Of a DNA stretch of 64,000 nucleotides, positions 44,441-53,491 are shown piece by piece. Within the stretch, counting starts at the first letter, position 1. Each line of letters begins with the position of its first letter. The stretch covers positions 1,319,667 to 1,383,666 of the forward strand of contig NZ_LPUX01000053.1 in the NCBI RefSeq assembly GCF_001651865.1, given 5' to 3'. The translations under genes were made by a program, and so were the position numbers. This DNA is from Sinorhizobium glycinis. GTDB taxonomy: Bacteria > Pseudomonadota > Alphaproteobacteria > Rhizobiales > Rhizobiaceae. The notes under the pieces were generated by a model. That model ran no database searches and had not been told where the DNA came from. It saw only the letters and a list, made by a program, of their open reading frames with translations.

Positions 44441-45217
44441 TCAGCCGGCGACGGGGATGACCTGAGGCGGCAACTCGACGAGCGGCGCTGGGATGTCGCA
44501 ACTCTTTTCGGGCGATTTGCAGATGTCGGCGATGATGCACCGCTCGCATTCCGGCCGGCGCGCCTTGCACACGTAGCGACCGTGCAGAATCAGCCAATGA
44601 TGGGCGTGATAGAGATATTTCTCCGGGATGACCCGCATCAGATTGGCCTCGACCTCGTCGGGCGTTTTGCCGGGTGCCAGCCGGATGCGGTTGGCGATGC
44701 GGAAAAGATGCGTGTCGACGGCGATCGTCCGCTGGCCGAAGGCCATCTGCAGCACCACATTGGCGGTCTTGCGGCCGACGCCCGGCAGGACCATCAGTTC
44801 CTCGCGCGTCCTCGGCACCTCGCCGCCGAAGTCGGCAATCAGCTTTTCACTGAGCGCGATGACGTTCTTTGCCTTGTTGCGGTAAAGACCGATCGTCTTG
44901 ATGTAGTCGCGAAGCTTCCCTTCGCCGAGAGCCAGCATCTTTTGCGGCGTGTCGGCGACCGCAAAAAGCGGACGCGTCGCCTTGTTGACGCCGGCATCGG
45001 TCGCCTGCGCCGACAGAGCCACCGCCACCAGCAGGGTGAAGGCGTTGACATGTTCGAGCTCGCCCTTCGGCTCCGGCCGCTGGACCGAGAAACGGCGAAA
45101 AATCTCCTCGACTTCCGCCTTGCTGTAGACACTGCGCTGCCGCGTTGTTCGGCGGGCGGCCGTTGCCGCTCTCGGTTTCGCGGATCCCGGCGACGATTTG
45201 AGCTTCACGTTTTTCAT
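44441..45217 (-). CDS. nth: Endonuclease III
   Basis: A 258-residue base-excision repair glycosylase/AP lyase for oxidised pyrimidines. The helix-hairpin-helix has the catalytic Lys in LPGVGRKTANVVL, and the catalytic Asp is in AVDTHLFRIANR. The iron-sulfur loop CKARRPECERCIIADIC has the exact C-x6-C-x2-C-x5-C spacing. The N-terminus is about 35 residues longer than in E. coli and is basic. The start at 45217 leaves only 22 bases to the divergent DUF2244 gene; the alternative upstream ATG at 45271 would overlap that gene. Confidence 0.94.
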   Translation of the reverse strand: MKNVKLKSSPGSAKPRAATAARRTTRQRSVYSKAEVEEIFRRFSVQRPEPKGELEHVNAFTLLVAVALSAQATDAGVNKATRPLFAVADTPQKMLALGEGKLRDYIKTIGLYRNKAKNVIALSEKLIADFGGEVPRTREELMVLPGVGRKTANVVLQMAFGQRTIAVDTHLFRIANRIRLAPGKTPDEVEANLMRVIPEKYLYHAHHWLILHGRYVCKARRPECERCIIADICKSPEKSCDIPAPLVELPPQVIPVAG

Positions 45218-45239
45218 GCTGCATCTATAGTCATTGGTT

Positions 45240-45737
45240 ATGATCGAAGGCAACGCCGAGACAAGCATCAACGACGAGCCGATCTTCGCGGCCGAACTGA
45301 CGCCCTACCGTTCGCTCGGCTGGAGGGGGTTCAAGATCCTGCTGATGATCGCCGGCGCCATGAGCTTCTTGCATGTCCTGGTGTTCCTCGTCATCGGCGC
45401 CTGGCCGATCGTGTTTTTCTTCGGCTTCGATTTCGCGCTGCTCTTCGGGGCCTTCTGGTTCAACTACCATTCGGCGCGCGTCCGGGAGGAGGTCAGCGTC
45501 TCGCGGACCGACGTGTCGGTGAAGAAGTTCGCGCCGTCGGGCCGCATGACCGAACATCGCTTCAACCCGTTCTGGGCGCGCTTCAGCATCAAGCGCCACC
45601 AGGAGATCGGAATCGTCTCGATGAGGATCAGCGGCGGCGGCCGGCAGACGGATATCGGTTCGTTTCTCAACCGCGACGATCGCGAAACCTTCGCCCTCGC
45701 CTTCTCCCGCGCGCTCGCCACGGCCAGGGCGCGCTAG
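45240..45737 (+). CDS. DUF2244 membrane protein
   Basis: A 165-residue protein of the DUF2244 family (no known function). Residues about 30-75 form two hydrophobic helices (ILLMIAGAMSFLHVLVFLVI and the FFFGFDFALLFGAFW region), followed by a cytoplasmic domain with HRFNPFWARFSIKRH. The ATG at 45240 is preferred over a TTG two codons earlier. It is divergent from nth with a very short gap. Rhizobial genomes keep this gene next to nth, but no link in function is known. Confidence 0.8.
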   Translation: MIEGNAETSINDEPIFAAELTPYRSLGWRGFKILLMIAGAMSFLHVLVFLVIGAWPIVFFFGFDFALLFGAFWFNYHSARVREEVSVSRTDVSVKKFAPSGRMTEHRFNPFWARFSIKRHQEIGIVSMRISGGGRQTDIGSFLNRDDRETFALAFSRALATARAR

Positions 45738-45799
45738 AGGGTCCTGCTTTCAGGAGGAATCACTGAAGGCAGAAAGATGCTCTGGATTCAAAGTTCTAC

Positions 45800-45942
45800 T
45801 GCATGTCTTCTTAAATCGACCTCGATTTAAGGACAAAGACATGCAGCAGTTCAAAGTGCTACAGCGACCTTTGCGCGTCTGATAAGACGCGCGGCGCTGT
45901 AGAGCGTCCTTTGCGCGTTCAAGTGAAAGCGCGGCGCTCTAG
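45800..45942. repeat. Palindromic element, family A, copy 4 with an extra hairpin
   Basis: The first hairpin has CTGCATGTCTTCTTAAATCG arms (45800-45847), and the second has CTACAGCG/CGCTGTAG (45860-45903), almost identical to the copy at 6-107. A third hairpin, TAGAGCG/CGCTCTA (45901-45942), is a tandem variant of the second in which the stem has changed on both sides so that pairing is kept. It fills most of the gap between DUF2244 and the Ada-like gene. Confidence 0.85.
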
Positions 45943-46006
45943 TCAAGAATCGGGTGGTTATCCGGTCCCCCGCATGGTTTCCTGCGGCAATGACAGGAGA
46001 TGATCC

Positions 46007-46879
46007 ATGAACGTCGTGACAAGCATTCCCACTGACATCACCCCGGACGGTACCGATTACGACACGGTGAGGCATGTCATCGAGATGCTGACGGAGGACT
46101 ACCGCGACCAGCCGTCGCTCGAAGCGATCGCCCGGCGGCTGCGCCAGTCGCCGACGCAGCTCCAGAAGGTCTTCACCCGCTGGGCCGGACTTTCGCCGAA
46201 GGCCTTCCTGCAGGCGGTCACGCTCGACCATGCCAAGCGGCTCCTTCGCCAGGGGGACATGCCGCTGCTCGAGACCAGCATCGAGGTCGGGCTCTCCGGC
46301 CCGGGGCGGCTGCACGACCTCTTCGTCACCCATGAGGCGATGTCGCCCGGCGAGTGGAAGGCGCGCGGCGCCGGCCTGACGATCCGCTACGGCTTTCACC
46401 CCTCCCCCTTCGGCACGGCGCTGGTGATGGTGACCGACCGCGGCCTCGCCGGCCTTGCCTTTGCCGATGCGGGCGAGGAGCGGGCGAGCTTCGAGGACAT
46501 GGCCCGCCGCTGGCCGAATGCCACCTACGTCGAGGACAGCGCGGCAACGGCACGATACGCCGCACGCATCTTCAACCCGGAGCGCTGGTGCGCCGACGAG
46601 CCGCTCAACATCGTGCTGATCGGCTCGGATTTCCAGATCCGGGTCTGGCAGGCGCTTTTGAACATCCCGCTCGGCAAGGCGACGACCTATTCGAGGATCG
46701 CCGGCGAAATCGGCCAGCCCACCGCATCGCGCGCCGTCGGCGCGGCGGTCGGGCGCAACCCGATCTCCTTCGTCGTGCCCTGCCACCGGGCGCTCGGCAA
46801 GGGCGGCGAGCTCACCGGCTATCACTGGGGGCTGACGCGAAAGCGGGCGATTCTCGGCTGGGAAGCGGGGAAGGCGTGA
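46007..46879 (+). CDS. Ada-like AraC-type regulator fused to O6-methylguanine-DNA methyltransferase
   Basis: A 290-residue fusion. Residues about 20-115 are an AraC-type helix-turn-helix domain (LEAIARRLRQSPTQLQKVF, then SIEVGLSGPGRLHDLF). Residues about 120-288 are the methyltransferase with the acceptor Cys in FVVPCHRALG and the DNA-finger region VWQALLNIPLGKATTYSRIA. The N-terminal zinc domain of E. coli Ada that repairs methyl-phosphotriesters and switches on transcription is missing. It would repair O6-methylguanine but must sense damage differently, if at all. AGGAG stands seven bases before the ATG. Confidence 0.9.
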   Translation: MNVVTSIPTDITPDGTDYDTVRHVIEMLTEDYRDQPSLEAIARRLRQSPTQLQKVFTRWAGLSPKAFLQAVTLDHAKRLLRQGDMPLLETSIEVGLSGPGRLHDLFVTHEAMSPGEWKARGAGLTIRYGFHPSPFGTALVMVTDRGLAGLAFADAGEERASFEDMARRWPNATYVEDSAATARYAARIFNPERWCADEPLNIVLIGSDFQIRVWQALLNIPLGKATTYSRIAGEIGQPTASRAVGAAVGRNPISFVVPCHRALGKGGELTGYHWGLTRKRAILGWEAGKA

Positions 46880-46904
46880 GATCGTAAGCACTGCGCGGAT
46901 TGGA

Positions 46905-47019
46905 TTGCCCCTCATCCGCCTGCCGGCACCTTCTCCCCGCAGGCGGGGCGAAGGGACTTGCCGCGCCGCCTCGGTCCCCTCTCCCCGTCAGAACGGGGAG
47001 AGGGCTAGGGTGAGGGGCA
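46905..47019. repeat. GC-rich palindromic intergenic element, family B (reverse orientation)
   Basis: Starts TTGCCCCTCATCCGCCTGCC and ends GGCTAGGGTGAGGGGCA. It lies between the convergent Ada-like and gpmA genes, so it covers the 3' ends of both. Confidence 0.85.
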
Positions 47020-47053
47020 TCGCCGCTGAGGCATCCCTCAACGCAGCAAAAGA

Positions 47054-47689
47054 TTAGTGCGCGGCCGACATGTCGCCGAGCACTTCCTTGGAAGCAACCG
47101 TCGAGTCCGCCTTCAGCTTGTAAACCATCGGAACGCCGGTCGCGAGGTTGAGGTTCAGCACCTGCTCCTTGGTCAAGCGGTCGAGCACCATGACCAGCGA
47201 GCGCAGCGAATTGCCGTGGGCGGCGACCAGCAGCTTCTCTCCGGCCAACACACGCGGCAGGATCTCGGTCAGGTAATAGGGCCAGACGCGCGCACCGGTA
47301 TCGCGCAGGCTTTCGCCGCCGGGCGGCGGCACGTCATAGGAGCGGCGCCAGATGTGGACCTGCTCCTCGCCCCATTTGGCGCGCGCATCGTCCTTGTTGA
47401 GGCCGGAGAGATCGCCGTAGTCGCGCTCGTTGAGCGCCTGGTCGCGGATCGTTTCGAGCGAGGACTGGCCGACGGCGTCGAGCACCATCTGGCAGGTGCG
47501 CTGGGCGCGGACGAGATCGGAGGTAAAGGCGACGTCGAACTTGATGCCGTATTCGGCGAGCGCCTTGCCGCCCGCCTTCGCCTCCTCGACGCCGAGCTCG
47601 GTCAGGTCCGGGTCGCGCCAGCCGGTGAAAAGGTTCTTCAGGTTCCATTCGCTCTGGCCGTGACGGACGAGGACGAGGGTGCCGCTCAT
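47054..47689 (-). CDS. gpmA: 2,3-bisphosphoglycerate-dependent phosphoglycerate mutase
   Basis: A 211-residue glycolytic enzyme that interconverts 3- and 2-phosphoglycerate. The catalytic His is in [12 protein letters not shown], the acid and second Arg are in [12 protein letters not shown], and the second His is in [12 protein letters not shown]. It is shorter than the E. coli enzyme (about 250), as is usual in alphaproteobacteria. GAGGAAATC precedes the ATG at 47689. It is the last gene of a leftward run and starts 29 bases after dapB. Confidence 0.95.
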   Translation of the reverse strand: MSGTLVLVRHGQSEWNLKNLFTGWRDPDLTELGVEEAKAGGKALAEYGIKFDVAFTSDLVRAQRTCQMVLDAVGQSSLETIRDQALNERDYGDLSGLNKDDARAKWGEEQVHIWRRSYDVPPPGGESLRDTGARVWPYYLTEILPRVLAGEKLLVAAHGNSLRSLVMVLDRLTKEQVLNLNLATGVPMVYKLKADSTVASKEVLGDMSAAH

Positions 47690-47718
47690 TTCGATTTCCT
47701 CTTTGAGAGATTGACGTG

Positions 47719-48537
47719 TCAGTTGAGCCCGAGAACATCGAGCATGGAATAGAAGCCGGGCTTCTGGCTGCGGCCCCAAAGGGCCGCCGCGACGGCGCCG
47801 CGCGCGAAGATCGAGCGATCCGTGGCGCTGTGCGAAAGCGTCACCGTTTCACCCTCGCCCGCAAGAATCACCGAGTGCTCGCCGACGACCGAGCCGCCGC
47901 GTAGCGTCGCGAAGCCGATCGTCCCTTGCGGCCGCGGGCCGGTATGGCCGTCGCGCACCTTGACGGCATGCTCCGCAAGACCGATGCGGCGTCCCTTCGC
48001 CGCCGCCTCGCCGAGCAGGAGCGCCGTGCCCGAGGGCGCATCGACCTTGTGCTTGTGGTGCATTTCGAGGATCTCGATGTCCCAATCGGCCGGCGATAAT
48101 GCGCGCGCCGCCGTCTCCGTGAGCACGCCCAAAAGATTGACGCCGAGGCTCATATTGCCCGACTTTACGACACGGGCATGGCGCGCGGCGGCGCGGATCT
48201 TCGCCTCGTCGTCCGCCGAGCATCCGGTGGTGCCGATGACATGGACGATGCGCGCCTGGGCCGCGAGACCGGCGAACTCGACGGTTGCCGCCGGCGCGGT
48301 GAAGTCGAGCACTCCCTCCGCCTCGACGAAGGCTTCGAGCGGCTTGTCGGTGACGGGGATGCCGATCGGCCCGAGGCCGGCGAGCTCGCCCGCGTCCCGG
48401 CCGATAAAGGGCGAATTCGAGCGTTCGATCGCGGCATGCAGGCGGACGCCGGCCGTCGCGTGAACGATCCGGATCAGTGTCTGGCCCATTCGACCGGCCG
48501 CGCCGACCACCACGAGCTTCATGTCCGTTTCGCTCAT
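47719..48537 (-). CDS. dapB: 4-hydroxy-tetrahydrodipicolinate reductase
   Basis: A 272-residue NAD(P)H-dependent enzyme of the lysine/diaminopimelate pathway that also feeds peptidoglycan synthesis. The dinucleotide loop is [15 protein letters not shown]. The catalytic His/Lys motif is [15 protein letters not shown], and HVIGTTGCS and the C-terminal [11 protein letters not shown] are typical. It starts 18 bases after the ABC exporter gene. A start five codons in ([10 protein letters not shown]) is also possible. Confidence 0.95.
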   Translation of the reverse strand: MSETDMKLVVVGAAGRMGQTLIRIVHATAGVRLHAAIERSNSPFIGRDAGELAGLGPIGIPVTDKPLEAFVEAEGVLDFTAPAATVEFAGLAAQARIVHVIGTTGCSADDEAKIRAAARHARVVKSGNMSLGVNLLGVLTETAARALSPADWDIEILEMHHKHKVDAPSGTALLLGEAAAKGRRIGLAEHAVKVRDGHTGPRPQGTIGFATLRGGSVVGEHSVILAGEGETVTLSHSATDRSIFARGAVAAALWGRSQKPGFYSMLDVLGLN

Positions 48538-48555
48538 CGCCAGATTTCCTCGCGT

Positions 48556-50361
48556 CTATAGGATTTTCGCTTCTTCGGGCAGGTCTGCGCTGCTGCCCTG
48601 CAGATTGTGGAGGCGAGCGTAGAGACCCTCCGGCCGCCGCGCAAGCTCCTCATGCGACCCCTCCTCGACCACCTTGCCGTCCTTCATCACGACGATCTTG
48701 TCGGCATTGACGACGGTCGAGAGGCGGTGGGCGATGACGATGACGGTGCGCCCGCTCATCGCCTGTTCGAGCGCCTTCTGCACGGCAGCCTCGGACTCGG
48801 TGTCGAGCGCCGAGGTCGCCTCGTCGAGAAGCAGGATCGGTGCATTGCGGACCAGCGCGCGGGCGATCGACAGGCGCTGCCGCTGTCCGCCGGAGAGTGT
48901 CACCCCATGCTCGCCGACGGGCGTGTCGTAGCCCTGCGGCTGCGCCAGGATGAAGTCGTGCGCATAGGCAAGCCTTGCGGCCTCCTCGACTTCCTGGTCC
49001 GTGGCGTCGGGGCGGCCGTAGCGAATATTGTCGCGTATCGAGCCTTCGAAGAGATAGGGCTGCTGCGAGACATAGGCGAGGCCGTTGCGCAGCGACTGCT
49101 TGGTAACGCCGGCGATGTTCTGGCCGTCAATCAGGATCTCGCCAGACTGCGGATCGTAGAAGCGCGGGATGAGGCTGATGATGGTCGACTTGCCGGCGCC
49201 GGAGGGGCCGACGAGCGCCGTCGTCTTGCCGCCCTCGGCGCGAAAGCTCACCCCCCTCAGGATCTCGTCGCCATTGGCATAGGAAAAGCGCACATCGCGC
49301 AGTTCGACCGTCGCCCCGCCGAGCTTGAGCTCGGTCGCATCGGGGCGATCGCGCTGATGCGGAATCGTATCGAGGATCTCGTAGATCATGCGGGCATTGA
49401 CGGCGGCGCGCTCCATCGACACCTGCAGCCGCGCCAGGCGCCGCGCCGGATCATAGGCCATCAGCAGCGCCGTGACGAAGGCGAAGAAGGCCCCTGGCGG
49501 CACGTTGCCGTAGATCGTCCGGAAGGCGGCATAAGCAAGCACGCTGGAGATCGCGAGGCCCGCGAAGGTTTCCGTCATCGGTGCGGTGCGCTCGCTCAAC
49601 CGCGCGATGCGGTTTGCGCGATTCTCGGCCCGATCGATGATCGTCTCGACCTTGCGGCGGAGCTCGTTCTCCATCGTGAAGGCCTTGATGATGGTGACGC
49701 CCTGGATGGTTTCCTGCATCGCCCCGAGGACCCGGCTGTTGACCTCGATGGCCTCGCGCGTCGCCAGACGCAGACGCCTTGATATGTAGCGCAGGCCGAG
49801 GAACAGCGGCGGTGCGACGAAGAAGACGATCAGCGAGAGCAGCCAGTCCTTGCTGAACATGACGCCGATCAGACCGATCAGGGTCAGGAAGTCCCGGGCG
49901 ATCGACGTGACCGTCATGTTGAGTACGTCACGTATGCCGCTGACATTCTGGCTGATCTTCGCCGCAAGCTGCGCCGAGCGATGCTCGTGGAAATAGCCGA
50001 CGCTGAGCGCCATGATATGCGAGTAGAGCCGGCGCTGGTAGCGCGCCACGATGTTGTTGCCGATCTTCGAGAGCGCCACGGCCTGCCCGTAGGTCGCAAG
50101 GCCCCGCAGCACGAAAGCCGCGAAAATGGCGGCGCAGATCACGAGGACGATATCCGCCCGCCGGTTGGCGAAGGCTTCGTTGACGACCGTTTCCATGATC
50201 CAGGCGGTGAAGCCGGTCGTTGCCGCCACAACGATCAGGCAGGAAATGGCGAAGGCATAACCCCGGATGTGGTCGCGACCGTTCTCGGCGATGACGCGCC
50301 GCAGGATTCCGGTGATCGTCTCGGAATCGATCGCGCGCTGTTTTCTGTTCGTGGCGTTCAA
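48556..50361 (-). CDS. ABC exporter, fused permease and ATPase (MsbA-like)
   Basis: A 601-residue half-transporter expected to work as a homodimer. Six helices lie in residues about 30-330. The ATPase follows with Walker A GPSGAGKST, Q-loop YVSQQPYLFEG, signature [15 protein letters not shown], Walker B ILLLDEATSALD and the switch His in IAHRLSTV. This is the MsbA/lipid-exporter or multidrug group; the substrate cannot be told. The gene lies 109 bases behind glk and 18 bases before dapB in one leftward run. Confidence 0.9.
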   Translation of the reverse strand: MNATNRKQRAIDSETITGILRRVIAENGRDHIRGYAFAISCLIVVAATTGFTAWIMETVVNEAFANRRADIVLVICAAIFAAFVLRGLATYGQAVALSKIGNNIVARYQRRLYSHIMALSVGYFHEHRSAQLAAKISQNVSGIRDVLNMTVTSIARDFLTLIGLIGVMFSKDWLLSLIVFFVAPPLFLGLRYISRRLRLATREAIEVNSRVLGAMQETIQGVTIIKAFTMENELRRKVETIIDRAENRANRIARLSERTAPMTETFAGLAISSVLAYAAFRTIYGNVPPGAFFAFVTALLMAYDPARRLARLQVSMERAAVNARMIYEILDTIPHQRDRPDATELKLGGATVELRDVRFSYANGDEILRGVSFRAEGGKTTALVGPSGAGKSTIISLIPRFYDPQSGEILIDGQNIAGVTKQSLRNGLAYVSQQPYLFEGSIRDNIRYGRPDATDQEVEEAARLAYAHDFILAQPQGYDTPVGEHGVTLSGGQRQRLSIARALVRNAPILLLDEATSALDTESEAAVQKALEQAMSGRTVIVIAHRLSTVVNADKIVVMKDGKVVEEGSHEELARRPEGLYARLHNLQGSSADLPEEAKIL

Positions 50362-50470
50362 GAAGCCCGTTTTCCCTGGCCAGCTGTGGCATGCCGCACG
50401 TCGGCGCCACGTGTCGGGGGTCTATAGTGGTTTGAAGCTGCTTTGGCGAGTCTTTGCATCGGTCCGCCGC

Positions 50471-51490
50471 TCAGCTTCGCCAGCGCCGTCCCTCCATTGC
50501 AACACCGAAATCTCTCGGCGCGCGCGCGAAGGCGGCAAGCCCGGAAAGCGCCGCCATGGGATGGACGACCGCAAAAGTGGGAATCGTCCGCATCAGCGAC
50601 GAATGCGGCGCCTTGTCCTCGAAGGCGGCTCGGAATTCCGGTTTCATCAGCGCCGGCAATATCTTCTGCGAAATGCCGCCGGCCAGGAAGACGCCGCCAC
50701 GCGCCATGAAGATCAGCGCCATGTCGCCGGCAACGCGCCCGAGATAGGCGCAGAACAGCGATACGGTCTCGACTGCCGCCGGATCGTCACCGGAAAGCGC
50801 GCTGGTCGTCACCTCCGCCTGATCCTTGAGCGACGGCTCGAGACCATCGGCGGCACAGACGGCGCGGTAGAGATTCATGATGCCCCGGCCGCAGAGGATC
50901 TGTTCGCCTGCCATGCGGCCCTCGATCGGCTCGAGGAACGGCCATATCCGGAAATCGCGCTCGCTGCGCGGGCCGATATCGACATGGCCGCCTTCGCCCG
51001 GAACGGGAATCCAGGTGTCCTGGGCAAAGACCAGGCCGGCGACGCCGAGCCCGGTGCCCGGTCCGAGCACCACGCGGGAACTTCGCGGCCGGACGCTGCC
51101 TCCGCCGATCTGCACGACATCCTTTTCGGCCGGTGCGGCAATGGCGAGCGCCTGCGCCTCGAAGTCGTTGATGACCAGCACGTCTTCCAGCCCGAGCCGC
51201 GCCAGCATGTCCTTCGGCCGGATCACCCAGCCGGCGTTGGTCAGGGGGATCTCGTCGCTCTTGATCGGACCCGCCACCGCGAGGATCGCCGAACGCGGTC
51301 TTTCGGAAATCTTGTCGAGAATGCTCTTCTGCAGCGCCTCCTCGATCGTCTCGAAGTCGCCCGTCTTGACCGGCGGAAGCTGCAGGGGCTCGGCTGACCG
51401 GTCGGCGAGCAATGCGAAGCGGGCGTTCGTACCGCCGATATCTCCGATCAAGATCGGAAAGGAGAAGCTCTGGTCACTCGCAGTCAACAT
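50471..51490 (-). CDS. glk: Glucokinase
   Basis: A 339-residue ATP-dependent kinase that makes glucose-6-phosphate. The N-terminal phosphate loop is [25 protein letters not shown] contains the catalytic Asp, and [12 protein letters not shown] and [13 protein letters not shown] are Glk signatures (proteobacterial Glk rather than ROK type, as no ROK CxCGxxGC zinc motif is seen). It lies 45 bases behind mgsA and before an ABC exporter. Expected to support glucose and trehalose use in rhizobia. Confidence 0.93.
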   Translation of the reverse strand: MLTASDQSFSFPILIGDIGGTNARFALLADRSAEPLQLPPVKTGDFETIEEALQKSILDKISERPRSAILAVAGPIKSDEIPLTNAGWVIRPKDMLARLGLEDVLVINDFEAQALAIAAPAEKDVVQIGGGSVRPRSSRVVLGPGTGLGVAGLVFAQDTWIPVPGEGGHVDIGPRSERDFRIWPFLEPIEGRMAGEQILCGRGIMNLYRAVCAADGLEPSLKDQAEVTTSALSGDDPAAVETVSLFCAYLGRVAGDMALIFMARGGVFLAGGISQKILPALMKPEFRAAFEDKAPHSSLMRTIPTFAVVHPMAALSGLAAFARAPRDFGVAMEGRRWRS

Positions 51491-51535
51491 GGCAAGACCG
51501 TCCTCAATCGCGGCGTATAGTTCCGGGGATGTGTA

Positions 51536-51916
51536 TCAGTTGCGCCTGAAGTCGATCAACTGCTCGGCGGTCGCACGATTGAGCGCCATCGGAATATCGT
51601 AGACGATCGCCAGACGCATCAGCGCCTTGACGTCGACGTCGTGCGGCATGGCGGTCAGCGGGTCGACGAAGAAGATGAGGCAATCGACGTCGCCCGTGGC
51701 GATCAATGCGCCGATCTGCTGGTCGCCGCCGAGCGGCCCGCTTTTCAGCCGCGTGACGTCGAGGCCTGGGCAGGCGTCGAGGACGCGGCCGCCGGTCGTG
51801 CCGGTTGCAACGATCTTCCAACCGGAAAGCGTCGCCTCGTGCGCCTTAGCAAAGGCGGCGAGGTCATCCTTCTTCTGATCATGGGCGATCAGGGCGAGAC
51901 ATTTGCGATCGGCCAT
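51536..51916 (-). CDS. mgsA: Methylglyoxal synthase
   Basis: A 126-residue enzyme that turns dihydroxyacetone phosphate into methylglyoxal and phosphate, a bypass that relieves sugar-phosphate stress. Active-site residues are in IAHDQKKDD (His/Asp/Lys), ATGTTGG (phosphate binding), [12 protein letters not shown] (catalytic Asp) and [12 protein letters not shown] (His). It is shorter than E. coli MgsA (152) but has the complete core. It appears to open the leftward run mgsA-glk-exporter-dapB-gpmA. Its promoter should lie in the 306-base gap before it. Confidence 0.93.
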   Translation of the reverse strand: MADRKCLALIAHDQKKDDLAAFAKAHEATLSGWKIVATGTTGGRVLDACPGLDVTRLKSGPLGGDQQIGALIATGDVDCLIFFVDPLTAMPHDVDVKALMRLAIVYDIPMALNRATAEQLIDFRRN

Positions 51917-52111
51917 GCGGCGTCCCCGGCTAGCTCACGAGGACCGGAGCGGAAAGCACGGCGCGTTCACATCCGGTCGGATTTAAATCGATTTGAACGC
52001 CTATACATGAGCGCCATGGAATTGGGAAGGCACCTAACGCGCCGTCCGCCTTTTGCACTTTGAACTGCAAGACTCCAACGATTCCCGAGGTGCAGAATAA
52101 TTGCCAACGCT

Positions 52112-52170
52112 CCCTCCCCGTCATCCTCGGGCTTGACCCGGGGTCAAACCCGAGGATGACGGATGGAGGG
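52112..52170. repeat. Large perfect-type palindrome after mepA
   Basis: CCCTCC, CGTCATCCTCGGGCTTGACCC and its inverted copy form a long hairpin with almost complete pairing (CGTCATCCTCGGG with CCCGAGGATGACG). It differs from the A and B families. It lies 50 bases behind the mepA stop on the minus strand and could end that transcript. The rest of the 51917-52222 gap holds the presumed mgsA promoter, but I see no convincing elements. Confidence 0.7.
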
Positions 52171-52222
52171 GTGAGTTAAGGAACGACGCAGTGGGCGAGC
52201 CCGTGCGTTTTCCTGGGGACGG

Positions 52223-53302
52223 CTATTGCAGAGCGGGGCGCGGCAGCGGCACCGGAACGCTGGCGAGCGGCGCTTCCGCCGCAGCGCCGATGACCGACTC
52301 GATGCTCGTCGCCGCGGCGGGAATGGCGGCTGGAGCCCGGTACGCCGTGCCGTAGGTCGCCTGCTGCTCGGAGGCCGGCGCCGGGCCGTTCAGCACCAGT
52401 GCGCAGGCCTTCGGCAGATCGGCAAGCGTCGCAAACTTCGGCTTCGGCGGCTTCTCGCCGGGCTTCTTCTTCGGTTTCGCCCAGGGTTCGTCGGTAAACC
52501 ACCAGGCGAGCGACTTGTCGCAGCCGTCGCCGGCGGGCACCGCGGCCTGGTCCTTGCATCCTTTGGAGCCGGCCGGGCACTTCATGCGAATATGGAAATG
52601 GTAGTCGTGGCCATAGATCGGCCGCACCTTGCCGAGGGCTGCGCGATCGCCTCTCCAGCTGTCGCAGAGCTTCTTCTTGATGGCCGGATTGACGAAGACG
52701 CGCTCGACCTCCGGGTAGCTCGCCGCCAGCATGATCAGCCGCGCGTGGGATGGCGTCCAGACCGAGCGGTCGATCGTCAGGAACCTGCTCTTGTCGAGCA
52801 TCGAGGTCGCGGAAATCGACTCGCGCTCCTGATAGCTGAGCGTCTTCTGCGGCATCGGCGTCAGCCAGACGTCGGCATCGAGACCGATCTGGTGAGAGGC
52901 ATGGCCGGAGAGCATCGGGCCGCCGCGCGGCTGCGAGATGTCGCCGAGGAGCAGGCCCGGCCAGCCGATCCTCTCGGCCGCGTCGTGGGAGAAGCGCTCG
53001 ATCAGCGCGATCATCTCGGGATGCCCCCAGCGGCGGTTGCGCGACAGGCGCATCGCCTGCCAGGTCGGACCGTCGGTCGGGATGGCGATGCCGCCGGCGA
53101 GACATCCCTTGGAATAGAACCCGTAGGACGTCGGCGCCGCTGCAGTCGGCAAGGCCCTGGCGCCGAAGAGCTCCTTGGCGGGCGTGCCGTCCGCCGACGC
53201 GGCATCGGTCGAAAAGAGGCCCGCGCTCACGATCAATGCGAGCAGCCCGGAGCCTGAGCGTCGAAGCGCGGCGCGCATACCAAATCCCATTCCATTCCCC
53301 AT
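52223..53302 (-). CDS. mepA: Penicillin-insensitive murein endopeptidase MepA
   Basis: Cuts D-Ala-meso-DAP crosslinks in periplasmic peptidoglycan. About 359 residues with an N-terminal signal (GLLALIVSAGLFSTDAASA). The zinc site of the LAS/M74 family is clear in SGHASHQIGLDADVWL (His and Asp) and YGHDYHFHIRMKCP (HxH). Cysteines at CLAGG, CDSW, CPAGSKGC and CDKS suit disulfides. Several ATGs compete for the start: 53302, 53290 and 53278. The last gives the shortest plausible signal peptide. A Lys/Pro-rich stretch near residue 280 and an Ala/Pro-rich tail are extra. Confidence 0.92.
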   Translation of the reverse strand: MGNGMGFGMRAALRRSGSGLLALIVSAGLFSTDAASADGTPAKELFGARALPTAAAPTSYGFYSKGCLAGGIAIPTDGPTWQAMRLSRNRRWGHPEMIALIERFSHDAAERIGWPGLLLGDISQPRGGPMLSGHASHQIGLDADVWLTPMPQKTLSYQERESISATSMLDKSRFLTIDRSVWTPSHARLIMLAASYPEVERVFVNPAIKKKLCDSWRGDRAALGKVRPIYGHDYHFHIRMKCPAGSKGCKDQAAVPAGDGCDKSLAWWFTDEPWAKPKKKPGEKPPKPKFATLADLPKACALVLNGPAPASEQQATYGTAYRAPAAIPAAATSIESVIGAAAEAPLASVPVPLPRPALQ

Positions 53303-53491
53303 CGGCGGCGACCCGAAACATGCGGGGTTCACCCCGCTCATTTATCCTGATTCGCCGCAGTTGCATCAGCCTTGCGATTCGCCCGGATGTGACTCAAAAA
53401 TTTCGCCTGATTTTGGGCAGGTCCTGTCATTTGCCGCGATTTGGCCTATTCTGCTTATAAGGATCACCGAAAACAAAGGAGAAACGGCGGG

